From Phaeovulum molybdatiresistens (GTDB lineage: Bacteria; Pseudomonadota; Alphaproteobacteria; Rhodobacterales; Rhodobacteraceae), in contig NZ_JAMJFX010000014.1 in assembly GCF_023544865.1 (NCBI RefSeq), positions 24,572 to 88,571 on the forward strand: a DNA stretch of 64,000 nucleotides, in the 5' to 3' direction. Within the stretch, counting starts at the first letter, position 1. The number at the start of each line of letters is the position of its first letter. Shown piece after piece: positions 23,764-31,147 of this stretch. The position numbers and the translations under genes were made by a program. The notes under the pieces are model-generated. The model saw only the letters and a list, made by a program, of their open reading frames with translations. It had not been told where the DNA came from and ran no database searches.

Positions 23764-24441
23764 ATGGAACAGAAAAAAACCACAGCAGAACGCCTCAAGG
23801 CCATCCGGGAGCGCTCCGGCCTGTCGATCCGGGCTATGGCCAAGAGGGTCGGGAAATCCCCCTCAGGCTATTTGCACTATGAAAGCCCGGATCGCTTCAA
23901 GGATGACATCCTGCCGATGCGTGAGGCGGAGGCTTTCGCAGATGCGCTGGCCGAACGCGGCATCGCACGCGCAGAGATCATGGAACTCGCTGGCATGCCT
24001 CCGGGAAGCTACGACGATGAGACCGGCGACGACCTTGTGCCCATCTTCAGCGTTGAGGCCTCCGCGGGCAATGGGGCGGTTGTCGCTTACGAAGACGCCG
24101 TTGGCAAACTGGCCTTCCCCCCTGGTTACCTTACGCATCTGACCACAACATCCCCCAGAAATCTCAGGATCATTTCCGTCAAGGGCGACAGTATGCTCCC
24201 GACCCTGAGCGATGACGACATCGTCATGGTAGACGTCTCCAAGCGCGATCTGAGCTATGACGGTATCTTCGTGATCCGCGACAATGGCGATGCGCTGTTG
24301 GTCAAGAGAATCGGGCGCGCGTCGCAGGCGGGCCGCGTCACCATCATCTCCGACAATCGTTCCGTTTATCCAAGCGTCGAGCGGTCACTGTCCGAAATCG
24401 AGGTCATCGGCCGGGTGATTTGGGCCGCCGGGAAAATCTGA
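23764..24441 (+). CDS. CI/LexA-like phage repressor (HTH plus S24 peptidase)
   Basis: A 225-residue lysogeny repressor. Residues 8-45 form an XRE-type helix-turn-helix (LSIRAMAKRVGKSPSGYLHY). The C-terminal S24 domain has Ser143 (VKGDSMLPTLSDDDIV) and Lys181 (ALLVKRIG), and an Ala101-Gly102 pair in VEASAGNGAV fits the usual self-cleavage site. It should keep the early promoters shut and be inactivated by RecA filaments after DNA damage. AAGGA lies five bases before the ATG at 23764; the in-frame extension to 23686 crosses the operator region and is rejected. Confidence 0.9.
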   Translation: MEQKKTTAERLKAIRERSGLSIRAMAKRVGKSPSGYLHYESPDRFKDDILPMREAEAFADALAERGIARAEIMELAGMPPGSYDDETGDDLVPIFSVEASAGNGAVVAYEDAVGKLAFPPGYLTHLTTTSPRNLRIISVKGDSMLPTLSDDDIVMVDVSKRDLSYDGIFVIRDNGDALLVKRIGRASQAGRVTIISDNRSVYPSVERSLSEIEVIGRVIWAAGKI

Positions 24442-24543
24442 CCAGCCGCGCGCAACCCCGCGCCACCCCGCGATAAATCCGACCTGCAGCTCGATTCGCC
24501 CTGCGTGTTCGCAGCGGCGTGCGCTTTCGTGCGCATTTAACGA

Positions 24544-24571
24544 TTGACTGATCGCTCTCCTTTTGCGATCA
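24544..24571 (+). promoter_or_regulatory. Candidate promoter/operator upstream of the rightward module
   Basis: A -35-like TTGACT (24544-24549) runs into a perfect inverted repeat TGATCGC (24549-24555) / GCGATCA (24565-24571) with a 9-base spacer. A clear -10 box is not visible. It lies 25 bases upstream of the 53-residue membrane protein gene, so it probably controls the rightward recombination and integration genes. Confidence 0.4.
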
Positions 24572-24596
24572 CTTACTCGGAACATAGGGGGAACAC

Positions 24597-24758
24597 ATGG
24601 TCGCATTCGTCTCAAATGAGAACAGGGACAAGACAAGCCGCCCGCAGGTCAATTGGCGCGAGGTCGCTGCGGCATTGTGCGACCTCCTCGGCGCGGCGTC
24701 GATCTTCGCGACGGGCTATCTCTTCCTGCTGATCGGCCATGGCCTCGGCCTGGACTGA
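24597..24758 (+). CDS. 53-residue membrane protein, unknown function
   Basis: A short gene with a strong GGGGGA ribosome site five bases before its ATG. The product has a charged N-terminus (MVAFVSNENRDKTSRPQ), then one hydrophobic helix with CDLLGAASIFATGYLFLLIG, and ends GHGLGLD. It sits between the repressor and Gp157 genes. Small single-span proteins in this position of prophages can act in exclusion or lysis control, but nothing here identifies the role. Confidence 0.7.
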   Translation: MVAFVSNENRDKTSRPQVNWREVAAALCDLLGAASIFATGYLFLLIGHGLGLD

Positions 24759-24810
24759 GGCCAGTAGGACCATTGTCGCCAACCAGCCGTCACGCATCTT
24801 TGGAGGAACC

Positions 24811-25302
24811 ATGCGGATCAACACGCATTTGATTGAACAGATCAGCGCCCAGCTGCGCGACATGCTGGGCGAAGAGTTTGACCCAGAGACCTTTTGGGAC
24901 ACGCTCGATGGCGAAACCGATATCGCCGATGTGATTGACCACCTGCTCCGCGATCGCATGGAAGCACGTGCACTTGCGCAAGCGATCAAATCCGAAAACG
25001 ACGCCCTGTCACTTCGTCGCAAGCGGATGGAGGCGCGCGAACAGGCGGCGGACAAGGCGCTTTTGCTGATCCTAGAGGCCACGGGCGAGCGGAAATTGGT
25101 GCGCCCGATGGCGACAGTATCGCGGCGCACGGGCGCGCTGTCGGTCGAAATCACCGATGAGACCGCGGTCCCATCGCAGCTGTGCAAGACCGTGGTGACG
25201 CCGGACAAGGTGGCAATCAAGGCACAGCTGCAGGCGGGCGAGATCGTGCCCGGCGCCGCCCTGGTGCGCGGAGCGGACAGCGTGAGCGTGCGGGTGGCGT
25301 GA
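24811..25302 (+). CDS. Siphovirus Gp157-like protein
   Basis: A 163-residue protein with GGAGGAACC just before the ATG. The helical N-terminal part (IEQISAQLRDMLGEEFDPET, FWDTLDGETDIADVIDHLL) and C-terminal VVTPDKVAIKAQLQAGEIV, trimmed here, match the Gp157 family. Gp157 genes usually sit beside phage single-strand annealing genes; the function is not settled. Its TGA overlaps the ATG of the next gene (TGATG at 25300-25304). Confidence 0.85.
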   Translation: MRINTHLIEQISAQLRDMLGEEFDPETFWDTLDGETDIADVIDHLLRDRMEARALAQAIKSENDALSLRRKRMEAREQAADKALLLILEATGERKLVRPMATVSRRTGALSVEITDETAVPSQLCKTVVTPDKVAIKAQLQAGEIVPGAALVRGADSVSVRVA

Positions 25303-26246
25303 TGGCATTGAAAATCACAACAGCCGATGAGCCGATCGAGGTGAAGAACCTCTGTCTCACGGTCTATTCCCAGCCCGGCCTTGGCAAGACCAGCCTGGCC
25401 TTCACGGCCGCCCGCCCGCTGCTCTTGGATTTTGACAAGGGCGCCTATCGTGCCGTGGCGCGCAAAGATGTCGTGCAGGTCGAGGCCTGGGCGGATGTTG
25501 CCAATATCCGCGCGGCAGATCTCGAAGGCTACGACACGATTGTGATCGATACGGTGGGCAAAGCGCTGGACGCGCTCGGCGCGGACATCATCGCGAACAA
25601 TGCCCGCCTCTCCTACGGCGGCGCGCTCAACCAGCAGGGATGGGGCCAGCTCGGGGTGCGGTTCTCGGCTTTCCTGAAGCTGCTGCGAGGGTTTGGCAAA
25701 GACGTGGTGCTGCTGTCGCATATGGACGAGAAAATGGATGGGGACACGATCAAGGAGCGCCTGAAAATCCAGGGCGGATCGAAAGATCTGGTTCTGACGG
25801 ACAGCGACGTGATCGCGCGCATCTCGGTATTCAACAAAGAGCGCCATCTGATGTTCTCGCCCACGGAAACGGCCTTTGGCAAAGACCCTGCCGGGATCGT
25901 CCAGATCGCCATACCCGAGGCCACAAACCACGCCTTCACGACCTGCCTCGCCGCGATTATCGCGCGCATCAAGGCAGAGTTGAACACCCTGTCCGAGGAG
26001 CAGATCGCGCGGAAGGCGGAGGCGGATTGGTTCGCGAGAAAGCTGCCCCAGATCGACTCGGCCGAGGGGATCAACGCGCTTCTTGGTCGAGCCAAGAAGG
26101 CAGGCAAGGCGATCGCCAGGCAGGTTGTGGATCGGGCCAATGAACTCGGCTTCGATTTTGACCCGGAGGCCCGGAAGTACATCGCCCCGGAAAAGGTCGA
26201 TATAGGCCAGCTGCAAAATCCATCCCGGGAGGGCCTGACATGCTGA
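25302..26246 (+). CDS. RecA-fold ATPase, Sak4-like single-strand annealing protein candidate
   Basis: A 314-residue ATP-binding protein of the AAA_24 type. Walker A is QPGLGKTSLAF (about residues 24-34), Walker B is YDTIVIDTVG, and KDVVLLSHMDEK follows. This core is shared with Sak4-type recombinases, which pair phage DNA and work with a partner SSB. The flanking Gp157 and SSB genes make this role likely. The ATG at 25302 is coupled to the Gp157 stop; longer upstream readings overlap Gp157 and are rejected. Confidence 0.78.
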   Translation: MALKITTADEPIEVKNLCLTVYSQPGLGKTSLAFTAARPLLLDFDKGAYRAVARKDVVQVEAWADVANIRAADLEGYDTIVIDTVGKALDALGADIIANNARLSYGGALNQQGWGQLGVRFSAFLKLLRGFGKDVVLLSHMDEKMDGDTIKERLKIQGGSKDLVLTDSDVIARISVFNKERHLMFSPTETAFGKDPAGIVQIAIPEATNHAFTTCLAAIIARIKAELNTLSEEQIARKAEADWFARKLPQIDSAEGINALLGRAKKAGKAIARQVVDRANELGFDFDPEARKYIAPEKVDIGQLQNPSREGLTC

Positions 26247-26473
26247 CCCAGCGTCAAAGCGAGGCCCTGAGCTTTCTGACCGAGCATCTCGATGGACGTG
26301 GCTTTGCCCCGTCCTACGAAGAGATCGCCCGGGCCCTGAACATGAGCTCGAAGTCCGGGGTCCATCACATCCTGCGCCAGCTTGACGAGCGAGGCTATAT
26401 CCGCCGGCTGCCGGGCCGTGCGCGGGCCATCGAAATCATCCGCCGCCCTGCGGCGCCCAGAGGGACGGAATAA
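26240..26473 (+). CDS. LexA-type winged-helix DNA-binding protein without peptidase domain
   Basis: A 77-residue protein that is essentially only the LexA N-terminal domain: [16 protein letters not shown], then [19 protein letters not shown] and [20 protein letters not shown]. There is no S24 peptidase part, so it cannot self-cleave. It overlaps the Sak4-like gene by seven bases and the SSB gene by one. It could bind LexA-like operators of host or phage; that is inference from the domain. Confidence 0.85.
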   Translation: MLTQRQSEALSFLTEHLDGRGFAPSYEEIARALNMSSKSGVHHILRQLDERGYIRRLPGRARAIEIIRRPAAPRGTE

Positions 26474-26988
26474 TGTCAGGCAGTATCAATAAAGTCATCC
26501 TTCTCGGCCATTTGGGGCGCGACCCGGAAGTCCGCAGCTTCGCCAATGGCGGCCAGGTCTGCAACCTGAGCATCGCCACATCTGAAACATGGAAAGACCG
26601 TACCAGCGGCGAACGGCGCGAACGCGTCGAATGGCACAAGGTCACCCTCCATACCGAGGGGCTGATCCGGGTCGCGGAGCAGTATCTGCGGAAAGGATCG
26701 AAGGTCTTCATCGAGGGTCAGCTGGAAACCCGTAAGTGGCAGGACCAAAGCGGACAGGATCGCTACACGACCGAAATTGCCCTCCGGCCCTATCGCGGGG
26801 ACCTCGTGCTCCTCGATAGCCAGGCGGGCGATGATCATGGCGGACGAATGCGTAGCGCCGACAACCAAGGCGATGGCAATGGCCCCGACGGTCGCGCGTC
26901 GCGAAAATCCGGTTATGGCGCCGGTGGCCGGCCGGGCGGGGGGCTCGACGACGACGAAATCCCCTTCATCATGGAGGGACGCCTGTGA
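26473..26988 (+). CDS. ssb: Single-stranded DNA-binding protein
   Basis: A 171-residue SSB: an OB-fold over residues 1-112 ([52 protein letters not shown]), then a Gly/Asp-rich linker and the acidic tip DDDEIPF near the end. The tip is followed by six more residues (IMEGRL), unlike host SSBs that end in PF. It coats single strands during replication and recombination and is the likely partner of the Sak4-like ATPase. This is a phage copy; the host gene is elsewhere. Confidence 0.92.
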   Translation: MSGSINKVILLGHLGRDPEVRSFANGGQVCNLSIATSETWKDRTSGERRERVEWHKVTLHTEGLIRVAEQYLRKGSKVFIEGQLETRKWQDQSGQDRYTTEIALRPYRGDLVLLDSQAGDDHGGRMRSADNQGDGNGPDGRASRKSGYGAGGRPGGGLDDDEIPFIMEGRL

Positions 26989-27182
26989 GCCGCGCGATCG
27001 CCCTTCTCGATGGTAAAATCCGCGCCCGCGCCAAGCGCGCCGGACTAGTCCATCATACCGGCGACACCGCCGCCGCGTGCTGGCTGCCTCTTGCCCTGGT
27101 CGAGGTCATGGCGGACGGTCGGCTCGGTTTCCCCACGGCCCCCATGTTTGAATGGCGCGCGAACAAGGCGGAGCGGGTCTGA
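26985..27182 (+). CDS. Small phage protein, unknown function
   Basis: A 65-residue protein that starts at a GTG overlapping the SSB stop (GTGA). It begins with a basic stretch ([19 protein letters not shown]) and has one Cys/Trp segment ([17 protein letters not shown]). Overlaps at both ends suggest a genuine coupled gene. No family recognised. Confidence 0.55.
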   Translation: MSRAIALLDGKIRARAKRAGLVHHTGDTAAACWLPLALVEVMADGRLGFPTAPMFEWRANKAERV

Positions 27183-27751
27183 TGGCATTCCCCTTCTTCG
27201 TCCGCCGCGAAGGCTCAGTGCTTATTCCCGCCTGCAAGGCAGGCCAGCTCGCCGTTGAGAGGCTCAGGCGTGGGGCGCTTTACAAGATCGAGCCGACCCA
27301 GCCCCGCAACGGTAAACAGCATCGCCTGTTCTGGGCCTTTGTCACGTATGTGGCGGACGCGTTGAATGATGGGCCGACCAGCGCCACCTGGACCGCCGAA
27401 AACGTCAAGGATGACCTTCTGGTGGCCACAGGGCGCACACGCAACCGGCCCATGACGCGCCTCGAGCGCGCCCGGCACAATGTTCCAGACGGGACCTTGG
27501 CGGTCGTGGCGCGACCGGTCTCGATCAGCTTCGTTGCCATGGGGGGCGATGAGTTCAGCGTCTTTATGGAAGATGCGATGGCCTATGTGCGCGACCACCT
27601 CGCCCCTTGGATTGAAGCCAGTGACCATTGGCCGGAGATCGAAAAAATCCTTGCCGCCAGCGCCCTTCTTCGAAGCGATGCGGGCGGCCAGAGGTCCGAA
27701 GCACCGCCGTCACGCAGCGGGAGTATTAACTGTGACAGGAGAAAAACATGA
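27182..27751 (+). CDS. DUF1367-like phage protein
   Basis: A 189-residue protein. The N-terminal region (VLIPACKAGQLAVERLRRGA, QPRNGKQHRLFWAFVTYVAD) resembles DUF1367 proteins that occur in the nin-like and recombination regions of lambdoid phages. No catalytic motif is obvious. It starts in a TGATG overlap with the previous gene and ends in an ATGA overlap with the next. Confidence 0.55.
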   Translation: MAFPFFVRREGSVLIPACKAGQLAVERLRRGALYKIEPTQPRNGKQHRLFWAFVTYVADALNDGPTSATWTAENVKDDLLVATGRTRNRPMTRLERARHNVPDGTLAVVARPVSISFVAMGGDEFSVFMEDAMAYVRDHLAPWIEASDHWPEIEKILAASALLRSDAGGQRSEAPPSRSGSINCDRRKT

Positions 27752-28074
27752 CCCAGAGCCTTCGTCGTGACGCGCCTGACTTGTGGCGCGATATCGTCGG
27801 ATGGTGTCGCGAGATCGGGATCGACTGGCCTGAAGATGAGATTGCCAATGTCATCGGGAAAATCCATGCCCGGACCCCTGATGCGCTGCCCGACACGATC
27901 GGCCGTGTGCTGGAATGGTGTTGCGCGGCAGAAAGCTCTGACGACGAAGAGATCGCAGCCGTCGTGTCGCTTTGGCGCGAACTTCCCAACAGCCTGATCA
28001 TGATCACGCTGACTGAGGATGGCCATGTCCAGCACCGGCTCAAAGATGACGTCAATCTGGAACTTATGCCATGA
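27748..28074 (+). CDS. Hypothetical phage protein
   Basis: A 108-residue acidic protein (pattern LWRDIVGWCREIGIDWPEDE; RVLEWCCAAESSDDEEIAAV). It overlaps both neighbours by the ATGA arrangement. The family is unknown to me; composition suggests a small soluble helical protein. Confidence 0.55.
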   Translation: MTQSLRRDAPDLWRDIVGWCREIGIDWPEDEIANVIGKIHARTPDALPDTIGRVLEWCCAAESSDDEEIAAVVSLWRELPNSLIMITLTEDGHVQHRLKDDVNLELMP

Positions 28075-28238
28075 GCCGCATGGACGACCCGCGCCTGGAA
28101 AAGCGTCTTGAGAAAGATGCCGAAGATATTCTCGAACAAGACATGTACCGGCGGCGCTGGCAAGCGAAAGACCGCGATGCCATCGCCGCGCGGCTACAGA
28201 AAATCGTTGTTCGGGAATCTGCGAAACAGCGCCACTGA
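28071..28238 (+). CDS. 55-residue charged phage protein
   Basis: A short gene whose ATG overlaps the previous stop (ATGA at 28071-28074). The product (MSRMDDPRLEKRLEKDAEDI start, then MYRRRWQAKDRDAIAARLQK) is strongly charged and helical. Coupling to the previous gene and normal codon use support it. No function can be assigned. Confidence 0.6.
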   Translation: MSRMDDPRLEKRLEKDAEDILEQDMYRRRWQAKDRDAIAARLQKIVVRESAKQRH

Positions 28239-28255
28239 AGCGCACAGAGGCCCGC

Positions 28256-28459
28256 ATGAAGCGCCCCAATGCCTTGCACCCCGACCGAATGACAGCCCAG
28301 GAGCGGCGGGCTGAACTGTGTCGCCTGCTGGCGCTTGGCCTGATCCGCCTGCGCCAGAGGGACGTGGCGCAACTATCTGACGGAATTGGAGAAAGTTCCC
28401 TACACTATCCAGCCAACCAGAGCGTTCATGCAACCCCGATTCACAGGAGGACTGCATGA
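28256..28459 (+). CDS. Small protein of the serine-recombinase cassette
   Basis: A 67-residue protein (MKRPNALHPDRMTAQERRAE, LCRLLALGLIRLRQRD). Proteins of this type are usually found directly before DUF2924 and serine recombinase genes in alphaproteobacteria. Its end overlaps the DUF2924 start (ATGA at 28456-28459). A DNA-binding or directionality role is possible but not shown. Confidence 0.65.
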   Translation: MKRPNALHPDRMTAQERRAELCRLLALGLIRLRQRDVAQLSDGIGESSLHYPANQSVHATPIHRRTA

Positions 28460-28908
28460 CAAAACATGATCAAATCCCCGCGCGCATCGCCGCGTTGAAA
28501 ACCACGCCGACGCCGGCACTGCGAAAGCAATGGGCCGAGTTGTTCGGCACTATGCCGCCGCCGTTCAACCGCCGATACCTGGAAAGCCGACTGGCCTATC
28601 GCATCCAGGAGTTGGCCTATGGCGGCCTGAAACCCGAGACCCTCAAAAGGCTGGCACGGCTGGGTGAAGACCTCGACGGCGGGGATCGCCTGAAAAGCCG
28701 CATCCGCGCCGATATCAAGCCGATCGCGGGCACAAGGCTGCTCCGTGAATGGCAAGGCGTCGAGCATGTCGTCACTGTGACAGTCGATGGCTACGAATGG
28801 CAGGGTCGCCCTTACAAGTCGCTGTCCGCCATCGCCCGCGCCGTCACCGGCACGCGCTGGAATGGCTGGACTTTCTTTGGCCTGAAAAACTATCGGGCGC
28901 GGACATGA
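28456..28908 (+). CDS. DUF2924-family protein
   Basis: A 150-residue basic protein with the DUF2924 hallmarks: LRKQWAELFGTMPPPFNRRY, LAYRIQELAYGGLKPETLKR and the C-terminal pair of short beta segments VTVDGYEWQGRPYKSLSAIA and WNGWTFFGLKNY. It is nearly always coded beside a large serine recombinase, so I infer an accessory role in the recombination reaction. Its stop overlaps the recombinase ATG (28905-28908). Confidence 0.88.
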   Translation: MTKHDQIPARIAALKTTPTPALRKQWAELFGTMPPPFNRRYLESRLAYRIQELAYGGLKPETLKRLARLGEDLDGGDRLKSRIRADIKPIAGTRLLREWQGVEHVVTVTVDGYEWQGRPYKSLSAIARAVTGTRWNGWTFFGLKNYRART

Positions 28909-30221
28909 CCCAACCGATCCTGCGCAAACTGCGCTGCGCTATCTACACCCGCAAATCCAGCGAGGAAGGGCTCGATCAGGAGTTCAACAGCCTGCATGCG
29001 CAACGTGAAGCCTGCGAGGCCTACATTGCCAGCCAGCGCTCCGAAGGCTGGGTGGTGCTCCGCGACCAATACAATGACGGCGGTGTGTCCGGCGGCACCC
29101 TGGAGCGGCCGGGCCTCAAGGCGCTGATGCAAGACATTGAGGACGGCTTGGTCGACGTGGTCGTGGTCTACAAGATAGACCGCCTCAGCCGCTCGCTGGC
29201 TGACTTCGCCAAGCTGGTTGAGGTCTTCGATCGCACGGGCGTCACCTTCGTGTCCGTCACCCAGCAGTTCAATACCACGACCTCGATGGGGCGGCTGACG
29301 CTGAACATCCTGCTCAGCTTCGCGCAATTCGAACGCGAAGTGACGGCTGAGCGCATCCGCGACAAGGTCGCCGCATCACGCAAGAAGGGCATCTGGATGG
29401 GCGGTGTGCCGCCCTACGGCTACCGCGTCGAAAATCGCAAGCTGGTCATCGACCCCGAGCGCGCCGAGCATGTGCGATGGATTTTCTCCCGCTTTGTCGA
29501 AATCGGGTCAGCGACGGAACTGGCGCGCCAGATCGATCAGCGCGGCCTCCTGACCCCCAATGGGAACCGGATGGACAAGAAGTACCTCTACCGGGTGCTG
29601 AACAACCGCGCCTATATCGGCGAGGCGGTCCACAAGGGCGACAGTTATCCCGGGGAACACGAACCAATCCTGGACTGCGCTATCTGGGACAAGGTGCATA
29701 CGATCCTGCAGGAGAGCCCCCGCAAGCGGGCGGCCAATACGCGCGCCGAAACGCCCGCGATGCTCAAGGGGTTGATCTATGGCCCCGACGGGGCGGCCTT
29801 CTCGCCAACCCACACGAAAAAGCGGGGCAAGCTCTACCGCTACTATGTCAGCCAGTCGATCCTGAAGCACGGCGCCGGGTCCTGCCCGATTGGGCGCGTC
29901 CCGGCCGCAGCGATCGAAACCGCCGTCATCGACCAGGTTCGGGCGGTGTTTCGTCAACCAGAAATCATCGCCGGCGCGTGGGATGCTGCGAAAGGCCGGT
30001 GTCGCGACATCACCCTCAATGAGGCGCGCATGGCACTGCAGCAATTCGATCCGCTGTGGGATGAACTCTTCCCAGCCGAGCAGGCGCGTATCATCGCTTT
30101 GGCCGTCGAGCGGGTCGACATTGGCACCAACGACATCCACGTCCGGTTGCGCATCGACGGTCTGGCGGAATTGGCCCAAGAACTGATGGTCAGCCCTGAG
30201 AACAAGGATGTCGCCGCATGA
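28905..30221 (+). CDS. Large serine recombinase (probable prophage integrase)
   Basis: A 438-residue site-specific recombinase. The catalytic domain (1-155) has Ser18 in IYTRKSSEEGLDQEFNSLHA and the DRLSRS and QFEREVTAERIRDKVAASR signatures. The recombinase domain follows (GVPPYGYRVENRKLVID; LTPNGNRMDKKYLYRVLNNR, trimmed). In the zinc-ribbon region (LKGLIYGPDGAAFSPTHTKK) the usual Cys pairs are absent, and no long coiled-coil insert is seen. It should integrate and excise this prophage. The start is coupled to DUF2924; longer upstream readings overlap that gene. Confidence 0.9.
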   Translation: MTQPILRKLRCAIYTRKSSEEGLDQEFNSLHAQREACEAYIASQRSEGWVVLRDQYNDGGVSGGTLERPGLKALMQDIEDGLVDVVVVYKIDRLSRSLADFAKLVEVFDRTGVTFVSVTQQFNTTTSMGRLTLNILLSFAQFEREVTAERIRDKVAASRKKGIWMGGVPPYGYRVENRKLVIDPERAEHVRWIFSRFVEIGSATELARQIDQRGLLTPNGNRMDKKYLYRVLNNRAYIGEAVHKGDSYPGEHEPILDCAIWDKVHTILQESPRKRAANTRAETPAMLKGLIYGPDGAAFSPTHTKKRGKLYRYYVSQSILKHGAGSCPIGRVPAAAIETAVIDQVRAVFRQPEIIAGAWDAAKGRCRDITLNEARMALQQFDPLWDELFPAEQARIIALAVERVDIGTNDIHVRLRIDGLAELAQELMVSPENKDVAA

Positions 30222-30607
30222 GCAAGAAATCCGATATCCCCGACACCGTGACCATCACCATTCCTTTCCGCGTGGCCAAGCGCGGTGGTCGGAAAGAGGT
30301 GCGGCTTCCGCCCGGCGCAAACAATCGCAGCCCAGACTATACGCTTATCAAAGCTGTCGCGCGCGCCTATCGGTGGCGCCAGATCCTCGAGGACGGCGAA
30401 ATGGAAACCATTGCGGAATTGGCAGAGCGCGAGAAGATCTCACCCTCATACCTGACCCGCGTCATGCGGCTCACCTTGCTGGCGCCCGACATCATCGAAG
30501 CGATCCTGGACGGAAACCCACCGTCCGTGGGCATGACGGAGCTGCTCGATCCGATGACGCCAGTTTGGGCAGAGCAGCGGGCGGAGCTGGGCTACGACAT
30601 CGGCTGA
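30218..30607 (+). CDS. HTH protein of the serine-recombinase cassette
   Basis: A 129-residue protein. After a basic N-terminal strand region (TVTITIPFRVAKRGGRKEVR) comes a helix-turn-helix (ETIAELAEREKISPSYLTRV) followed by MRLTLLAPDIIEAILDG, a pattern close to KorB/ParB-type DNA-binding. It overlaps the recombinase stop (ATGA). A recombination directionality factor or a regulator of the cassette would fit; neither is proven. Confidence 0.7.
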   Translation: MSKKSDIPDTVTITIPFRVAKRGGRKEVRLPPGANNRSPDYTLIKAVARAYRWRQILEDGEMETIAELAEREKISPSYLTRVMRLTLLAPDIIEAILDGNPPSVGMTELLDPMTPVWAEQRAELGYDIG

Positions 30608-30981
30608 AACTCCTCTATGCAGACCGACAAAGAGCCGTTTCAAGTCAATGATTTGGAACGGTTTTTTGCTACCACAAAGGCAAAATGGGCAGCAGTCACC
30701 TCAAAGAGTTGGACGCGAGTCGCCGGTGCCATTTGTGCGACTCCGCTCGGACTCGAAAACAGCGAGACATTTTATTGATTCAAATTCAGCAAGTTACTGA
30801 AACCGTAGCGAAAAATGCGTGGTTAACAGGTCCGGAGAAAATACGGGTAAGAGAGCGCTTATGTGGGGTCGCCAAGGGGATTTCAGCGTTTTGCCCAGCA
30901 CCATACTGGCGCTATAACCCTTTAATATAAGGGAAAATTTTTGGGGTGGGTTGCACTAGAGAAAGGGTCCTAGAAGCAGCG
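30608..30981. other. AT-richer stretch at the probable prophage boundary
   Basis: This 374-base stretch between the recombinase cassette and the host tRNA-Ser gene is clearly less GC-rich than both sides (for example tttaatataagggaaaattt at 30919-30938). The only gene candidate is the 53-codon frame at 30617-30778. The attachment site between phage and host is expected here, but the matching copy lies outside the window, so its exact place cannot be seen. Confidence 0.5.
30617..30778 (+). CDS. Doubtful 53-residue gene
   Basis: An ATG-to-TGA frame with plausible amino-acid composition (MQTDKEPFQVNDLERFFATT, then KAKWAAVTSKSWTRVAGAIC). It begins ten bases after the HTH gene and has no good ribosome site. 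Codon use differs from the GC-rich neighbours. It may be a real short gene of the cassette or chance. Confidence 0.25.
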   Translation: MQTDKEPFQVNDLERFFATTKAKWAAVTSKSWTRVAGAICATPLGLENSETFY

Positions 30982-31071
30982 TGGCGGAGACGAAGGGATT
31001 CGAACCCTCGAGACGGTTTCCCGTCTGCACCCTTAGCAGGGGTGTGCCTTCGACCACTCGGCCACGTCTCC
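30982..31071 (-). tRNA. tRNA-Ser (anticodon GCU)
   Basis: On the minus strand the gene starts GGAGACGTGGCCGAGTGGTC, has the anticodon GCT (plus-strand 31035-31037) in a CTGCTAAG loop, a long variable arm (CAGACGGGAAACCGTCTCG), the T-arm GGTTCGAATCC and ends CGTCTCCG with an encoded CCA. The 7-bp acceptor stem GGAGACG/CGTCTCC is perfect. It reads AGC/AGU serine codons. tRNA genes are frequent neighbours of integrated elements. Confidence 0.95.
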
Positions 31072-31147
31072 GCTGACCCGTTTATCCGCCCCGCTCGCGC
31101 CCGACAAGGGCAAATTCTGCATCTGCGCGAAGTTCCGGGGCTTTGGT

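Noticed and set aside
30685..30930. An 81-codon plus-strand frame near the prophage boundary
   Set aside because: No ribosome site, odd composition and overlap with the (itself doubtful) 30617-30778 frame; not enough support.
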